Positions 10,861 to 22,285 of a DNA stretch of 64,000 bases are shown piece after piece. Below the pieces are notes generated by a model that did not search any database, was not told the DNA's origin, and worked only from the letters and a program-made list of their open reading frames with translations. The DNA comes from Pelobates cultripes (lineage: Eukaryota; Chordata; Amphibia; Anura; Pelobatidae): contig OW240917.1 in the NCBI GenBank assembly GCA_933207985.1, positions 97,638,071 to 97,702,070 of the forward strand, written 5' to 3'. Both the position numbers and the translations under genes were made by a program. Every line of letters starts with the position of its first letter. The first letter of the stretch is position 1.

Positions 10861-12173
10861 CCAAACCTCTAAAAAGTGGAACGTGAAACAAATGCACAAC
10901 AACTATTATACTGGGTAATAGTGGGTAATGGGTAATATGGGCTAAACTCAAAAAAAGACTAAATTTAAAAAAGAATAACAAAGCTTTCTTTGAAAAAAGG
11001 GGGTCTCAAGTCAAAAGACTATGGGTAATGATTCTCAAAAAATGTTAGATTACCCACATATAACATGTATAACCCACTATAATTGGTAAGAAACAAAAAA
11101 ATTAAATATAAAATTAGATATAAACGTTATTAGTAGTATAAGCATAATAGTGAAGAAGGAAAAAAAAGAAAGTGAAAAACACAAAAGTGACTTGTGAAAG
11201 TGTAATATTAAAAAGGAGAAACCTAGGGGGTCTGCCTATCTGGCTTGTATATATCGATTACAGCAAGCATGAGAAAATATACTATACTATAATTCTTGAT
11301 CAACCCAAGTTGAAAGATAGCATCAAGAAAGACAGCTGTTTAGCAATAAAATGGTATTCCAAGTGGAAGGTTAAAATGTTGCCAAAATCCATGGGGATCA
11401 GAAGAATAAAGCTTAACATTTAGATTCAAAATTGGATATATTTTGAAAATTAGAGATAATGGAAATATTAGAGATATTCAAAAAGGTGAATAAATGGTAT
11501 GGGTAGATACAATGATAGAGATAGTGGAAGATAATTGAAGTAAACTGGTATATTAGTAGTCTGATTATAAGGAACAGGAGGGTAGGTGTATAGAGTGTTA
11601 ATACACAACCCCCATCTTAATAATTAGACCAAACTCCTCTTAAAACAGGGTGAATATGGGATTTAAAGGGGAAAACAGGAGGGTAGGAGTTCATAGCAAT
11701 AATTACCTACCCTCTTCCCCACTACAAACCACAACCCGGGTTATAGTTGCAAAGAAAAAGGTAAAAATAAAACAGTCATCCAGAAGGGCTGGATCAAAAT
11801 AAAAATATATGAGAGGTTATCTGTGATTAGTCCAGGTAGCTAAGCTAGGTAAATACTGCATCTGAAGGCACCTAAACCAGAGTTAAAGCATACCCCATAG
11901 ACTCCCTATTGAGATACCTCTCTAAAGGTCCTAATCCATAAACCTTACTCTCATACCCAGGTTTGTACAAGTGCTAAGAGGTAAAGGTAAATCTCAATCA
12001 TATAAAAAAAATCAGAATCAGTCCCACACAGATCCTAACACACCCCAAATCTCTCTAGCTGCTTTGAGGCAGCTCTTACATAAAGAAGCTAAGCTTACTA
12101 TCCTGGCAAAGTGCATAATGGCAGAGCCCCAAGGAAACCCTAATAAAATAAATTCTCCTATAATGGCGTCCTC
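10861..12173 (-). other. AT-rich ORF-free leader downstream of a hammerhead-like motif
   Basis: Read on the minus strand, this stretch follows the motif at 12215-12174 and runs to the truncated 5' end of the CR1 LINE. It has no long reading frame. Its style, with A/T runs, repeated TAGG words and an AACCCGGGTT palindrome at 11735-11744, resembles the leader after the motif at 31223-32460. Near 10900-11070 the words GGGTAATG and TTACCCACATATAAC recur. It may be the terminal or 5' region of a Penelope-related retroelement into which the LINE inserted; that is inference. Confidence 0.35.
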
Positions 12174-12215
12174 CTCAACGCGCCTTTCAGCGCTATGATG
12201 TGCCTTTGTCAAGAG
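12174..12215 (-). ncRNA. Hammerhead-ribozyme-like motif A (degenerate)
   Basis: On the minus strand the order is CTC, TTGACAA, A, a GGC...GCGCT hairpin, GAAA, a short loop, GTT, GAG. This parallels stem I, CUGANGA, stem II, GAAA, stem III and the NUH cleavage triplet of a type I hammerhead. Stem I is CTC/GAG. The first C of the core is U, and the conserved G8 position is A. The C that should follow GAAA is G. As drawn it should be inactive. It is called because four other loci in the window show the same ordered parts. Confidence 0.4.
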
Positions 12216-12639
12216 TTGAAATGAACTGAGTTTGCCAGCTGTTTTTAACTGTAGTAACTCCGCCCCTCTGATGTAACATGGCCAATCAAGTGCCAACAGA
12301 TCAGAGGGGGCGGGGAGAGGCTGTATGGACATGCCCCCAGAATCAGTAATGCCGTTAACCAATTAGTGCAGGTTAACCCCTCAAGGTAGGGAAAGATTAT
12401 AGGAGGCTGTTAAAGCCAGTTGAAGTCCATATGTAAACTCAGAGTGTAAAAGTGTTTAAAGTGAAAATAAATAGGCTTAAGCGTAAAATGGAGCATCTTA
12501 ATTGATGGTTATCTGTATACTTTTTGAAAAAAAATGCCATAATATTAAACCATTAAAATGACTAAAAATGGCCATTAGTAAAAAACTGGAAAAATAAATA
12601 ATAAAACATATTTTAAAAAAATAGCCAATCAACACCACC

Positions 12640-12826
12640 CCGGGTGGCACTCCAAGCTTTCTGAATCTGAAAAGTCTGAAGCCGGATCCTGCCTGGAGGG
12701 GGGGAGTGGACATCACCACTGGAGGTAACATTGGGGTTAAACCGATTTAACCCCTTGAGGTAAGTGTGCTTCAGTTTAGCCTTCTGCCACTCTAAGAATT
12801 TTTGGGTGCCTGGAGTGTTCTTTTAA
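12640..12826. mobile_element. TTAA MITE family 1, diverged right end
   Basis: The terminal phrase GGGTGCCTGGAGTGTTCTTTTAAC (shown here only as a variant of the family end GTGCCTATAGTGTTCC) closes on TTAA at 12823-12826. Upstream is GC-rich sequence with GATTTAACCCCTTGAGG. The left end is not recognisable, so the boundary is approximate. Confidence 0.5.
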
Positions 12827-14600
12827 CATATTTCTGCTAGTAAAATATTTCATATTGTATAATATAATTGGAAGCAGTGAGTTTGAATTAAACTGTGTGT
12901 ACATAGGATGAACATAGAAATACTCCTCTTTCTCCCAACTATTGTGACATACTATTAAATCTTAAGTTTTAAAAAACAGACTTGTTAAATTTTGCAAAGT
13001 AAACGACACTGCACAGAATTCACTGAGGAAGTAGCAGCTCCTTCCTTACCAGTGGTGCATCACTCCAGAGCAAACTGCAAATCTCCCAGAACTTTTCAGA
13101 AAAACAATACAAGCAGGCAAGACAATCTGGTGATATCAGAAAAATTACTAGGAGGCAGACAGACCCTATATTTTCTACTGATACTTACAAAAAAAAAAAA
13201 AACAGCATTGAGCATTTAACATCCACATAAATATTTAACTTACATTTTTTGAGGGTTTTATTTTAATAATTTTCTAGTAACTTAAAGCTTTAATTTTATA
13301 TTATTTTAATAACAGCATTTCATTATTTTAATAACAGCAACTGAATTTACATGACTATACAAACTTTTAGTGTTGACAAATGCAGGGCTATTTACTAAAG
13401 TGAGAACTCAAAGTGAATTTAAAGCCAATGTAGCTGAACACCTTTTAAATTTAAAATTTAAAATTAACTGCTAGTTGGGTATTTTAACCAGCTCCAGACT
13501 AGTTGTTCTTTTCAGTATACATGTCAAACAATCACATGTACATCTCTTTTTTTACGCAATTGGTAAAATCTGCATTTAAAAAAGTCAGATGTTAGCTTGC
13601 TTTCAGTTTTAATTGGTAATCCCAGAGGGTCGTGTGTCACTGTAATGGAAAATATAGTTCAGGATAATATATTAACCTTTACACCTAGCTATTGATTTAC
13701 ATTTTCTTCCGAAATGTGCTTTGTCACTGCATAACCTTATACATGTCAACCATTTATTGCTTGCTACTTGTAAATTCAATGAACAGAGCCTTGCACATAT
13801 AGTTTCAACCTTGCTCGCATGCCCCAAGAGTGTCTGCATTGCCCGTCTATCTTAACAGCTTTATAAACAGATAAGTATTCACATTTCCAAGTCAGAAGGA
13901 AAACAAGAAATAATCTGTGTCAGTCTAGAATACAAATGAATTGACCTCCTGATATAACTTCAGCTTTATCTTAATGCAAAGCAATTAGCCACAAGGTCAC
14001 AAATCTTCATAGGGACTCACATTTTATGCTAGTTTAGCTGCGTATTGCTCCATTTGTGTGGATATTGCTCCACCAGTGTGTGTTCCCTGACTGTGATATT
14101 CCTCTACAAATGTATCTATGTATCACTTTAGCCGCAACTGGGAGAACATGGTGGAGAGGATAAACCAACCCACCTTAACTTATTTATAACATCAGATGTA
14201 AGTTGTTACATTGGTAGCTGTGAAGATAAACAAAGACAAGGAGAGCAACCCATTCTTTTTTTTTTTTCTTTATTATAAAATTGGGCTGATAACACAATTC
14301 TCTAAGGAAGGTCGTCCAGTGTTTTAAATGCACAAAGGCAGAGTGAAAGAGGAACACTGAAAACAGGCAAACATGCCTTGTCCATAATCATGTCTCACTT
14401 ATCAGAGTGAGCAAATGCGTGTTGTCTCACTGGAATCTTTCTGATATATCAGTAGATTAGGTTCCCTTCTGACATGATAAAAGCAAGCTTTGAAAATTTA
14501 CAAATAATAAGCAAAGGTACCCGACTCTCTTTTTTGGCACATTTTCACCTCTTAGGCCCTTCCAAAGCAAACAATAGTAATTACTCATTTGTACAGATAT
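12827..14600. other. No gene recognised; possible conserved noncoding stretch
   Basis: No coding signature. 13190-13202 is an A run. 13380-13480 resembles a generic frog repeat (GGGCTATTTACTAAAGTGAG). 13860-14010 is non-repetitive and rich in AT motifs such as CAATTAG and ATGCAAAG, discussed in the findings. 14250-14270 is a T run. Confidence 0.45.
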
Positions 14601-14609
14601 GACTTGCCT

Positions 14610-14963
14610 CATAGGCGTGTGCACGGGTTATGCCGGGGGTGCCTGGGCACACCCTAATCATGGGCGGCTCTCTAATTAGGCGGTTTAGGCGGCCACATAA
14701 GGCCTTGCGCTGTCTGGGGCCACCTAAATCCCCTTAGGTGACCCGCGGCATACAGTCTGCTGGGAGGAGAGCGCCCATTGCAGACAATGGTGTTCAGCTC
14801 CGCAGTGTGCAGAGCTGCAGACCATGTGTCTCGCGAGATCTGGCCAATCAGAGCATTGCCGCGAGTTACCACTGACCGTGTCTCCCGAGCTGCAGAACGG
14901 ATATCCTGCCCACTGGACTGCCAGGGAGCCCACCGGACTGCCAGGGAAAAAAGGTATTTACTA
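14610..14963. repeat. GC-rich unclassified interspersed repeat
   Basis: An abrupt GC-rich block containing GTCTCGCGAGATCTGG and the tandem words CCACTGGACTGCCAGGGAGC / CCACCGGACTGCCAGGGA at 14918-14947. It directly abuts the C-rich minisatellite. Similar CpG-rich blocks border the other simple-sequence arrays at 39300, 40550 and 52830. Confidence 0.45.
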
Positions 14964-15838
14964 TCACCCCCCTCCCAGTATCCCCCCTCCCACACCACCA
15001 TTACCCCCTCCCTCCCAGTATCCCCCCTCCCACACCACCATTACCCCTTCCCTCCCAGTATCCCCCTCACTATTAGCCCCCTCCCAGTATCCCCCCTCAC
15101 TATCACCCCCTCCAGTATACCCCTTCAAACACCACCATTACCCCCTCCTTCCCAGTATCCCCCCTCACTATCACCCCCTTCCAGTATGCTCCCTCCACTA
15201 CACCATTATTTCCTCCCACTATCAGCCCCCTCCCGGTATACTCCCTCCCACACCAGCATAATCCCTCCCACACCATTACCCCTGACATTCACCCCAGTAT
15301 GCTCCATCTCACACCACCATTACCCCCTCCTTCAATATCCCCCCTGCGCTATCACCCCCCTCTCAGTATTCTACCACCCAGTATCCCCCTACTATTACCC
15401 CCTCCCAGTATGCTCCCACACCACCATTACCCCCTCCTCCCAGTATCCCCTCACTATCACCCCCCTCTCAGTATTCCTCCCACACACCATTACCCCCTCC
15501 CTCCCAGTATCCCCTCACTATCACCCCTCCCAGTATACTCCCCACACCACCATTACCCCCTCCAGTATCCCATCTATCCCCCCCTCCCAGTATCCCCTCA
15601 CTATCACCCCCCTCAGTATACCCCCTCCCACACTGTTACCCCCCTCCTCCCAGTACCCCCTCCTATCCTCCCCTCCCAGAATACTCCCTCCTACACCCCC
15701 ATTACACCTTCACTATCACCCTCTCTCAGTATACTCCCTCCCAGTATCCCCCCACACTATCACCCCATCCCAGTATACTCCCTCCCACACCACCATTACC
15801 CCCTCCCTCCCAGTATACCCACTCACTGTCACCTCCCT
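14964..15838. repeat. C-rich minisatellite
   Basis: Tandem array of irregular 25-55-nt units made from CAGTAT, CCCCTCC, CACTATCACC and CACACCACCATTACC. The long plus-strand reading frames across it are low-complexity Pro/Ser/Tyr/His and carry no domain; I treat them as by-products. A detached piece of the array occurs at 16387-16449. Confidence 0.9.
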
Positions 15839-15845
15839 TACATTA

Positions 15846-15940
15846 AGTGTGTGTGTGTGTGTGTATATCTGTGTGTGTGTGTGTGTGTGTATGTATGTGT
15901 GTGTGTGTGTGTATATATACACACACACGTGGCGTGTGTG
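15846..15940. repeat. (GT)n/(AC)n microsatellite
   Basis: GT dinucleotide run with interspersed TATATC, GTATGTAT and a TATATATACACACAC junction, following the minisatellite. Confidence 0.95.
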
Positions 15941-16244
15941 TTTGTGCTTTAGGGTGCACATTTTAATGCAATAGGCTGCGCACATCTATGACTTGCCTGG
16001 AGCATCAATTTTAGACTGTCTAATTTGATAACAAAAGTATGTAATGCTAACTCTCTCAGAAACTCTCTCAGAAATAACATAGACTGAGCAAAATTCTTTG
16101 TAAGATATCTTATTGGGAACCATTTAATCATGCCAAGCTATCAATATTTTTTTTCCAATATCAGAGTGTCTTTTTGGGGCTTTTTTAACTACTGTTCAGC
16201 AACTAGTTTATGTACATGAAAGGATTAAATGTAAAGCTAAGTTT

Positions 16245-16560
16245 GTGATGGAACCACAAGAGCTCCATCAGCTCCAGATACCAATAAACCAATTACAAAC
16301 TTTTGTCGTGTTGGTACCGCACCTCTACCCTCCTCCACAGGATATTCCCGGGTTTGTGTCTCCTCTATGCTGGAGATGTGGCCTGGCCGAGTATCCCCAC
16401 TCACTATCACCGCCTCCCAGTATACTCCCACACCACCATTACCCCCTTCCTACAATCAAACACATATGGTGGTGCGGCACCAAAATTACACCATTCTGGG
16501 GAATAGTACGAGACCCCCTGTCAGAGATCTTCGGGGAAACACAACAACTTCCAGCTGAAC
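16245..16560 (+). pseudogene. L1-clade ORF2 C-terminal fragment
   Basis: The reading frame contains PGFVSPLCWRCG and, after an insertion, HIWWCGTKITPFWGIVRDPL. Together these match the C-terminal Cys/His knuckle and following motif of L1-type ORF2 proteins (CWRCG...G...H.WW.C..I..FW..V), which aids retrotransposition. Between the two halves sits a piece of C-rich minisatellite (16387-16449), coding PHSLSPPPSILPHHHYPLP in this frame. Only the last part of ORF2 is present, with no reverse transcriptase upstream. It remains in frame through the insertion, which is 63 nt long by my estimate. Confidence 0.75.
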
Positions 16561-17837
16561 AAACATAAAGAATGCTGGCGACCATGGTTTTTATATATAT
16601 ATATATATGTATATATCAGACAGGATGAGGAACAGTGGGGGCGATGCTAAGGTCGAGTCATCTGGCGGTCGGGTCCGCAGATGGATGATTCTGCTTCCCT
16701 TCTCTCCTTGCAATTGCAAACACTATCCACTAACACATTCCTTTACATCTCCCCATCTCCCCCTCATACATACTTTCACTACTCCCCTTGTCTTCATCCC
16801 GTTTCATCTTATATTACTTTAGCCCAAATTAACCTTTAATGGGGATACCACCATGCAAGTGAATCAAAATTTTACCCAGACACCCCTGGATCACATACGG
16901 GAATGTGGTGAGACACGTGGCTATGTTACAGGTAAGCCTCAAACTGCAGGTCTGAGACCCTCACACTGGAATATACGCCCTTCAAGAACCCGCCTCCCCC
17001 TTAGAGGGCAGAGCAACTGTTAACTCAACAGACTTAAAAACCACTGATCTGAAATTAAGTGGGGATGATCTGTGACAACTGATAATTCCAAAATGAGCTG
17101 CTCAAACAGGGGTTCTCTCTATCAAACATGATAAATACGCACCCAGGGGATATCTTATCTTACCTTGTCTTATGTTGTTTAATTACATGTCATTTTACTC
17201 CACTCCACTCTACTGTGTTTTACGCTTCTTTTTCTCTACTGTGACCTGCCTTACATATCATCATCCTCTGCTCTCACACTACTCACCTGGGAACCTTCCA
17301 GGGTTAACTCTTTAGTTAAGCTACATGATTTTATCTTGTTTTCACCATAAAAAAAAGGAAATGTGCTTCTTTCATGACATTTTGGGCTCAGAATTCAAGC
17401 CAGTTCTTCCTCATTATGTTAAACCTTTAATGTCATTGTTAATCTATATAAGTAATCCTGCACAACAAAAATACAGAATGATAAAAAAAAATCATATAGT
17501 TAATGAAGAATCCCAATCTGCCTACTTAACTTGTAAAAAAACAAAATACACCTCTGCTTTAATGAATATTTCAAATCTGCCTACAAATCATGTAAAAAAA
17601 AACTAATAAGAAAAACAAAACAACTCCTTTGTACAGTGCTACATCTCATCTATGAAGTGGCATAAATCATGATAAGATCATTACTCTTAAAACTGCTTAT
17701 GACTTATTTATGTGTAAATATATTACCAATGCAGGGATGAATCACCTGGACCCTGTGCAAGTGTTATTGCATGTGAGTAGTTAACAAATTGTGATTGCAG
17801 GACTGGCTGAGTGTGACTGTGTGTAGATTTGGCATAG
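16561..17837. other. No gene recognised
   Basis: Short AT tract at 16590-16612. 16840-17050 resembles a generic interspersed repeat without coding signal. 17330-17640 is A-rich. Possibly 3' flank of the L1 fragment; not proven. Confidence 0.4.
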
Positions 17838-18062
17838 TGTGTATGGAGTTCTACGTATGATTGTGTGTGGGACTTGGCTAAGTGTGATTGTGTGTGGAAC
17901 TTGGCTAAGTGTGATTGTGTGTGGGACTTGGCTAAGTGTGATTGTGTGTGGAACTTGGCTAAGTGTGATTGTGTGTGGGAGTTGGCTAAGTGTGATTGTG
18001 TGGGGAACTTGGCTAAGTGTGATTGTGTGTGGGAGTTGGCTAAGTGTGATTATGCGTGGGGT
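17838..18062 (+). repeat. 27-bp minisatellite
   Basis: About eight tandem copies of a 27-bp unit built from GTGTGATTGTGTGTGG and AACTTGGCTAA, with G/A variants (GGACTT, GGAGTT). Because 27 is a multiple of three, two plus-strand frames stay open as nine-residue repeats such as WLSVIVCGT. I regard these as by-products. Confidence 0.95.
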
Positions 18063-19054
18063 TGTGCATGTTTTTTTTTTTTTATATATCTAGAAACATC
18101 CCCTTCTGAATACTTTTCTTCAGGGTGGGTGTGTAATTCCTTGCAGTCCAGGGTAGGAGAGTGTGGGTTGAACCTCAAGTGAATGCAGAACACAAAAACA
18201 CTCTTCCATTCTGGTGCAGTAACTTGGTAACTCAGCAGCAGCAGCTCTCTGATTCATTCACTGAATGCTGCTGTAGTCGTGGGGGAGTGCTTAAAGTGTT
18301 CCCTCTGGTAATTTGTTATTTTAGTATATTGTCATACTGGCATTATAGTATATAAAGGTTCTGCCTGTTCTGCACCCCTATTGACAAGTGGAACTCCAGG
18401 GCTTGGTCACCACTTTTGTAGTTACGTCACTATACCAATGGTATAAGGCATATAAAACAGTATTATGAGATTCATAAATTTAAGTTTGTGCTACAACAAT
18501 TTTTGCAAGCATTTATTCTCATATAGGTCTCAATGTAATATTTTCAGGTAAGCTTTTCAAATGATTAAACAAACTCTTAAATTATTCTCTCAAAATATTA
18601 AATATATATATCTTACATAAAAATAAATAAATATAACAAACAATATTAAAAAAAGTTTTTCAAAGCATCACATCATTTTAAAAATGTATAAAAATAGTAA
18701 ATAATTTGAAAAGCTTATCCAAAAATAATTCATGACAATAAAGAGATACATATATTTATGTAATATGATGACACTGATGCTTTTAACCTCCATTCACAAG
18801 TTCATCTCTGTTACATTCAAAATGTGTCTACTTTCCATTTGACAAACAAAAAAACGTGTCACTGTTAATCGATTTTTTGGCAAAACCAACGCATTGCTGT
18901 AATTTGATTTGGAGAATTTTTTTGTACAATTTTTTAAATCTGACAGATTTTGTCATCCATTGCTTTTTTTTTTCATAGTAACCATTATTTTTAAATATGC
19001 AAAATATTTCCACTCGTGAAATGGCTTTATGAATGTTTCTGACATTTAACAGAC
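18063..19054. other. No gene recognised
   Basis: T run at 18070-18083, a CAG triplet cluster near 18233-18245 and AT-rich sequence to 18800. No domain-like reading frame. Confidence 0.5.
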
Positions 19055-19200
19055 TCACACACACACTAACAGACTCACACACTCACTAACAGACACACAC
19101 ACACTAACAGACACACACTCACTCACTAACAGACACACACACGTTTACCAACAGACACACACTAACACACACACACACACACTCACTCACATTAACACAC
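19055..19200. repeat. CA-rich minisatellite (ACTAACAGACTC units)
   Basis: Tandem array of CACACACACTAACAGACT-type units with CTCACTCACTAACAG variants, ending in CACTCACATTAACACACTC. Confidence 0.9.
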
Positions 19201-19254
19201 TCACTTTTTTTTTTAAATTCAATCCCCTCAGCCTCCTTACCTTTGTTAAGTATT

Positions 19255-19565
19255 TTGGGGAGGGAGGGTTTCTCCCTTTCCCTGGGGTCCAGTGGGGCTG
19301 CTGGTCAGGTGGGTGCCGCTGGTGAGGGAGCACTGATTAGTGAGCAGAGTGATGCCGGGAGCCGGAATATGATGTCATATTCCGCTCCCTCGCCAGCGCC
19401 GCCCGATCGACCGGATTTTTAGTTATCCGCCAAGCTAACAAGACATTTGCCCTGGGCATTTGGGGGCGGCTTTTTTTTGCCGCCCCCTGGAAAATGCCGC
19501 CCAAGGCAAATGCCTTGTTTGCCTCGCAGCTAATACGTCCCTGGCTGTGAGGCATGTATGTGTAT
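19255..19565. repeat. GC-rich repeat with a TGATGTCA-centred inverted repeat
   Basis: CpG-rich block like those beside other GT arrays. GAGCCGGAATATGA / TCATATTCCGCTC forms a near-perfect inverted repeat around 19358-19386, a diverged relative of the large palindrome at 39416-39621 (GGAATATGACGTCACATTCC). GGCGGCTTTTTTTTGCCGCC at 19465-19484 is another small palindrome. Confidence 0.55.
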
Positions 19566-20767
19566 GTTTGTCTGTGTGTCTGGCATTGAGAATCCCCGTG
19601 TGAGTGTATATCTGTCTGACAGTTTGTCGCCTGTTTTGTGGATACTATAAATGTAGCCATCGTCTGAAAAGGAAATACCTGTGAAAACTAGCATAGTTTA
19701 CTTAGTTTACTAAGATGATTTTCAACAATCACAAGTGTCCTTCGATGGGCTCTATTGTATACCTTCTCTGTTGAACTTGGGTGACCTGTGCAGGCGGCCT
19801 TGTGCAAATATACTTTGCCACCTTAGGTGGAAACAGAAGACAAAAAGGATATCTCTAATGGCACCTGTACCTATAAAATAAAATTGCAAGAAAAGCATGC
19901 ATAGGTACAAGTGGTAGATATACTGCAATTCCATGTATTAGTGGTGAGCATTGTATAGATGTTATGTACAGAGGTTACTTTAGCATGTGTACTTACCGAC
20001 AGCCATCTTTATGGGAAATTACCCATATTGTATATTTTATATACAGGATATATGAAAAACTGTTTGATCAAAATAAATGTACTCATTGATTGGGTAAATG
20101 TGTCGCCAATTTCTTTGCCTGATTGCCAATGGATGCAATCAGTGGCTCCAAATTCCAGCTAGTAGAAGCACCTTTTAACACTTCAACCACGTTCAGGGTG
20201 TTGAATTTGCTACTTTTTCAATGATTCTGTAAAGTTTTGCAAACTCCTCTTTGTCAGGATTGTGACTGGCATGAGTTAAAATGCCTAATACAAAGTATAG
20301 TGTCTATTTTCACCATTTCAATAGTGGTAAAAGTGGTGTTGAGAATTAGTGAAACAGTGGGATTCAGTAGCATTCACTGCTCATCAGCAGTCATTAACAA
20401 ATCGATAAATTCCCAAACTAAGATTTTACATAACCTAGTTGTTTAGAGAATCTAGTTTGGCTGTACTTATAAAACAAAAACCACTGCAAGAAGAGCACAT
20501 ATAGAGTCCAGTGTTGGATCTCCTGTACACCTATGTATAAGTGGTGGTGGGGAAACAGAGAATCAGAGTCTTCAAATGCCAAGAAGAGAAGATGCCCATT
20601 ATTCCAGTTGATTGGGTGAAATTGATTTTACATACCCTCATTGTTTAAATAAGCTAGATTGGGTTTTTAACTTTAGTGTGTTCTATAATAAGATTTTTTT
20701 GAATCACACCTTTATTAAATTGAAATTGTTATAGGTTAATAATTAGAGTGTGTTTAGGATGTTATTC
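19566..20767. other. No gene recognised
   Basis: Sequence of ordinary composition. No repeat or coding motif that I can name. Confidence 0.5.
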
Positions 20768-20775
20768 TTGTAAAC

Positions 20776-20913
20776 CAGGGGTGCCTAAAAGGGTAATCCC
20801 TAGATGTTTTAAAATTACAGCTTCCATAATGCTTTGTCATTCTAAAGGCATGCAAAGTATCATGGGAGTTGTAGTTCAACAACATCTGGGGACCTACCTT
20901 TTTTGAACCCCTG
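20776..20913. mobile_element. hAT-type MITE (138 bp)
   Basis: Begins CAGGGGTGCC and ends AACCCCTG, the typical short hAT TIR. It is flanked by a perfect 8-bp duplication TTGTAAAC (20768-20775 and 20914-20921), which matches hAT transposase. The interior contains the common vertebrate hAT word CATGGGAGTTGTAGTT. No coding capacity. Confidence 0.92.
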
Positions 20914-21283
20914 TTGTAAACCTTATTGTAATATGGAATGCTTAAATCCCCTCCACCACTAATTATTCTGGTCATTAACCCCTTAAGGACGGAGCCAAAT
21001 GTACACGTTGTGAACGAAACAAAATGTAAACAAAACCTGGCATTTGCGCTACATGTCTGTCCAACCGTAATTCACCTCTTTCATATTAAATGCACCCACC
21101 CTTATTATATATCATTTTATTCATGGGAAACAGGGCTTTCGTTTAATATCAAATATTTAGCTATGAAACATAATTTAATATGAAAAAATGGGAGAAAATA
21201 AGATTTATTTTTTTTTTTCGTTCTACATGGCATTTTAACGGTCAATGTCATAATACTGTTGTCTTTTACTGCAAAAAAATACA

Positions 21284-21892
21284 CATATTTGTATTCAGCA
21301 AAGTCTCATGTGTAAAACAGTACCCCCCATGTACAGGTTTTATGGCATTTTGGGAAGTTACAGGATCAAATATAGCATGTTACATTTGAAATTGAAATTC
21401 GCCAGATTGGTTACGTTGCCTTTGGGACTTTATAGTAGCCCAGGAATGAAATTTACACCCATAATGGCATACCATTTGCAATAGTAGACAACCCAAGGTA
21501 TTGCAAATGGGGTATGTCCAGTCTTTTTTAGTAGCCATTTGGTCACAAACACTGGCCAAAGTTAGCGTTAATATTTGTTTGTGTGTGAAAAATGCAAAAA
21601 ACACCAATTTTGGCCAGTGTTTGTGACTAAGTGGCTACTAAAAAAGACTGGACATACCCCGTTTGCAATACCTTGGGTTGTCTACTATTGCAAATGGTAT
21701 GCCATCATAGGGGTAATTTTCATTCTTGGGCTACCATAGGGTCTCAAAGGCACGTAACCAATCTGGCGAATTTTAATGTGAAAAAAATGAAACGCAAGCC
21801 TTATATTTGACGCTGTAACTTTTGAAAACACCATAAAACCTGTACATGAGGGGTACTGTTGTACTCAGGAGACTTCGCTGAACACAAATATT
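21284..21892. repeat. Large inverted repeat, arms about 280 nt
   Basis: Left arm 21284-21560 and right arm 21608-21892 are inverted copies separated by 47 nt. Matching words include GCCAGATTGGTTACGTTGCC versus its inverse near 21760, and GGTATGTCCAGTCTTTTTTAGTAGCC versus its inverse near 21630. The RNA or single strand could fold into a very long hairpin. Confidence 0.9.
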
Positions 21893-22130
21893 TGTGTTTC
21901 AAAACAGTAAAAAGTATCGCAGGAATAATATCGTCCGTGTAAGTGCTGTTTGTGCGTGAAAAATGCAAAAAACTTCACTTTTACTGGCGATATCATCGTT
22001 GTAATACATTTTACTGTTTTGAAACACTAATATTTGTATTCAGCAAAGTCCCCCAAGTAGAACAGTACCTCCCATGTACAGGTTTTATGGTGTCTTGGAA
22101 AGTTATCGGGTTAAATATAGTGCTAGAAAA
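21835..22130. repeat. Second, overlapping inverted repeat
   Basis: The right arm of the previous palindrome (ACCTGTACATG...TTCGCTGAACACAAATA...CAAAACAGTAAAA) is itself repeated inverted downstream (TTTTACTGTTTTGAAAC...TTCAGCAAAG...CATGTACAGGTTTTATGG). The centre is near 21962. The element therefore reads forward, reverse, forward. Confidence 0.85.
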
Positions 22131-22214
22131 TTAAATTCCCTTTACTTTCGGCATGGGTTGTCAGGCATGTCCCGCTAATTGTACTTAATTAAGATACCGA
22201 ATTATGTAAAATTA

Positions 22215-22240
22215 TTACATAAATATATATGTAGAATTAA

Positions 22241-22285
<45 letters not shown>

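Noticed and set aside
14778..15974. 398-codon plus-strand reading frame, Pro/Ser/Tyr/His rich
   Set aside because: It follows the C-rich minisatellite and the GT array exactly; its composition is fully explained by the repeat units and no domain is present.
17838..18062. Regular repeats considered as a CRISPR array
   Set aside because: Units are directly tandem with no unique spacers, and the window is eukaryotic.
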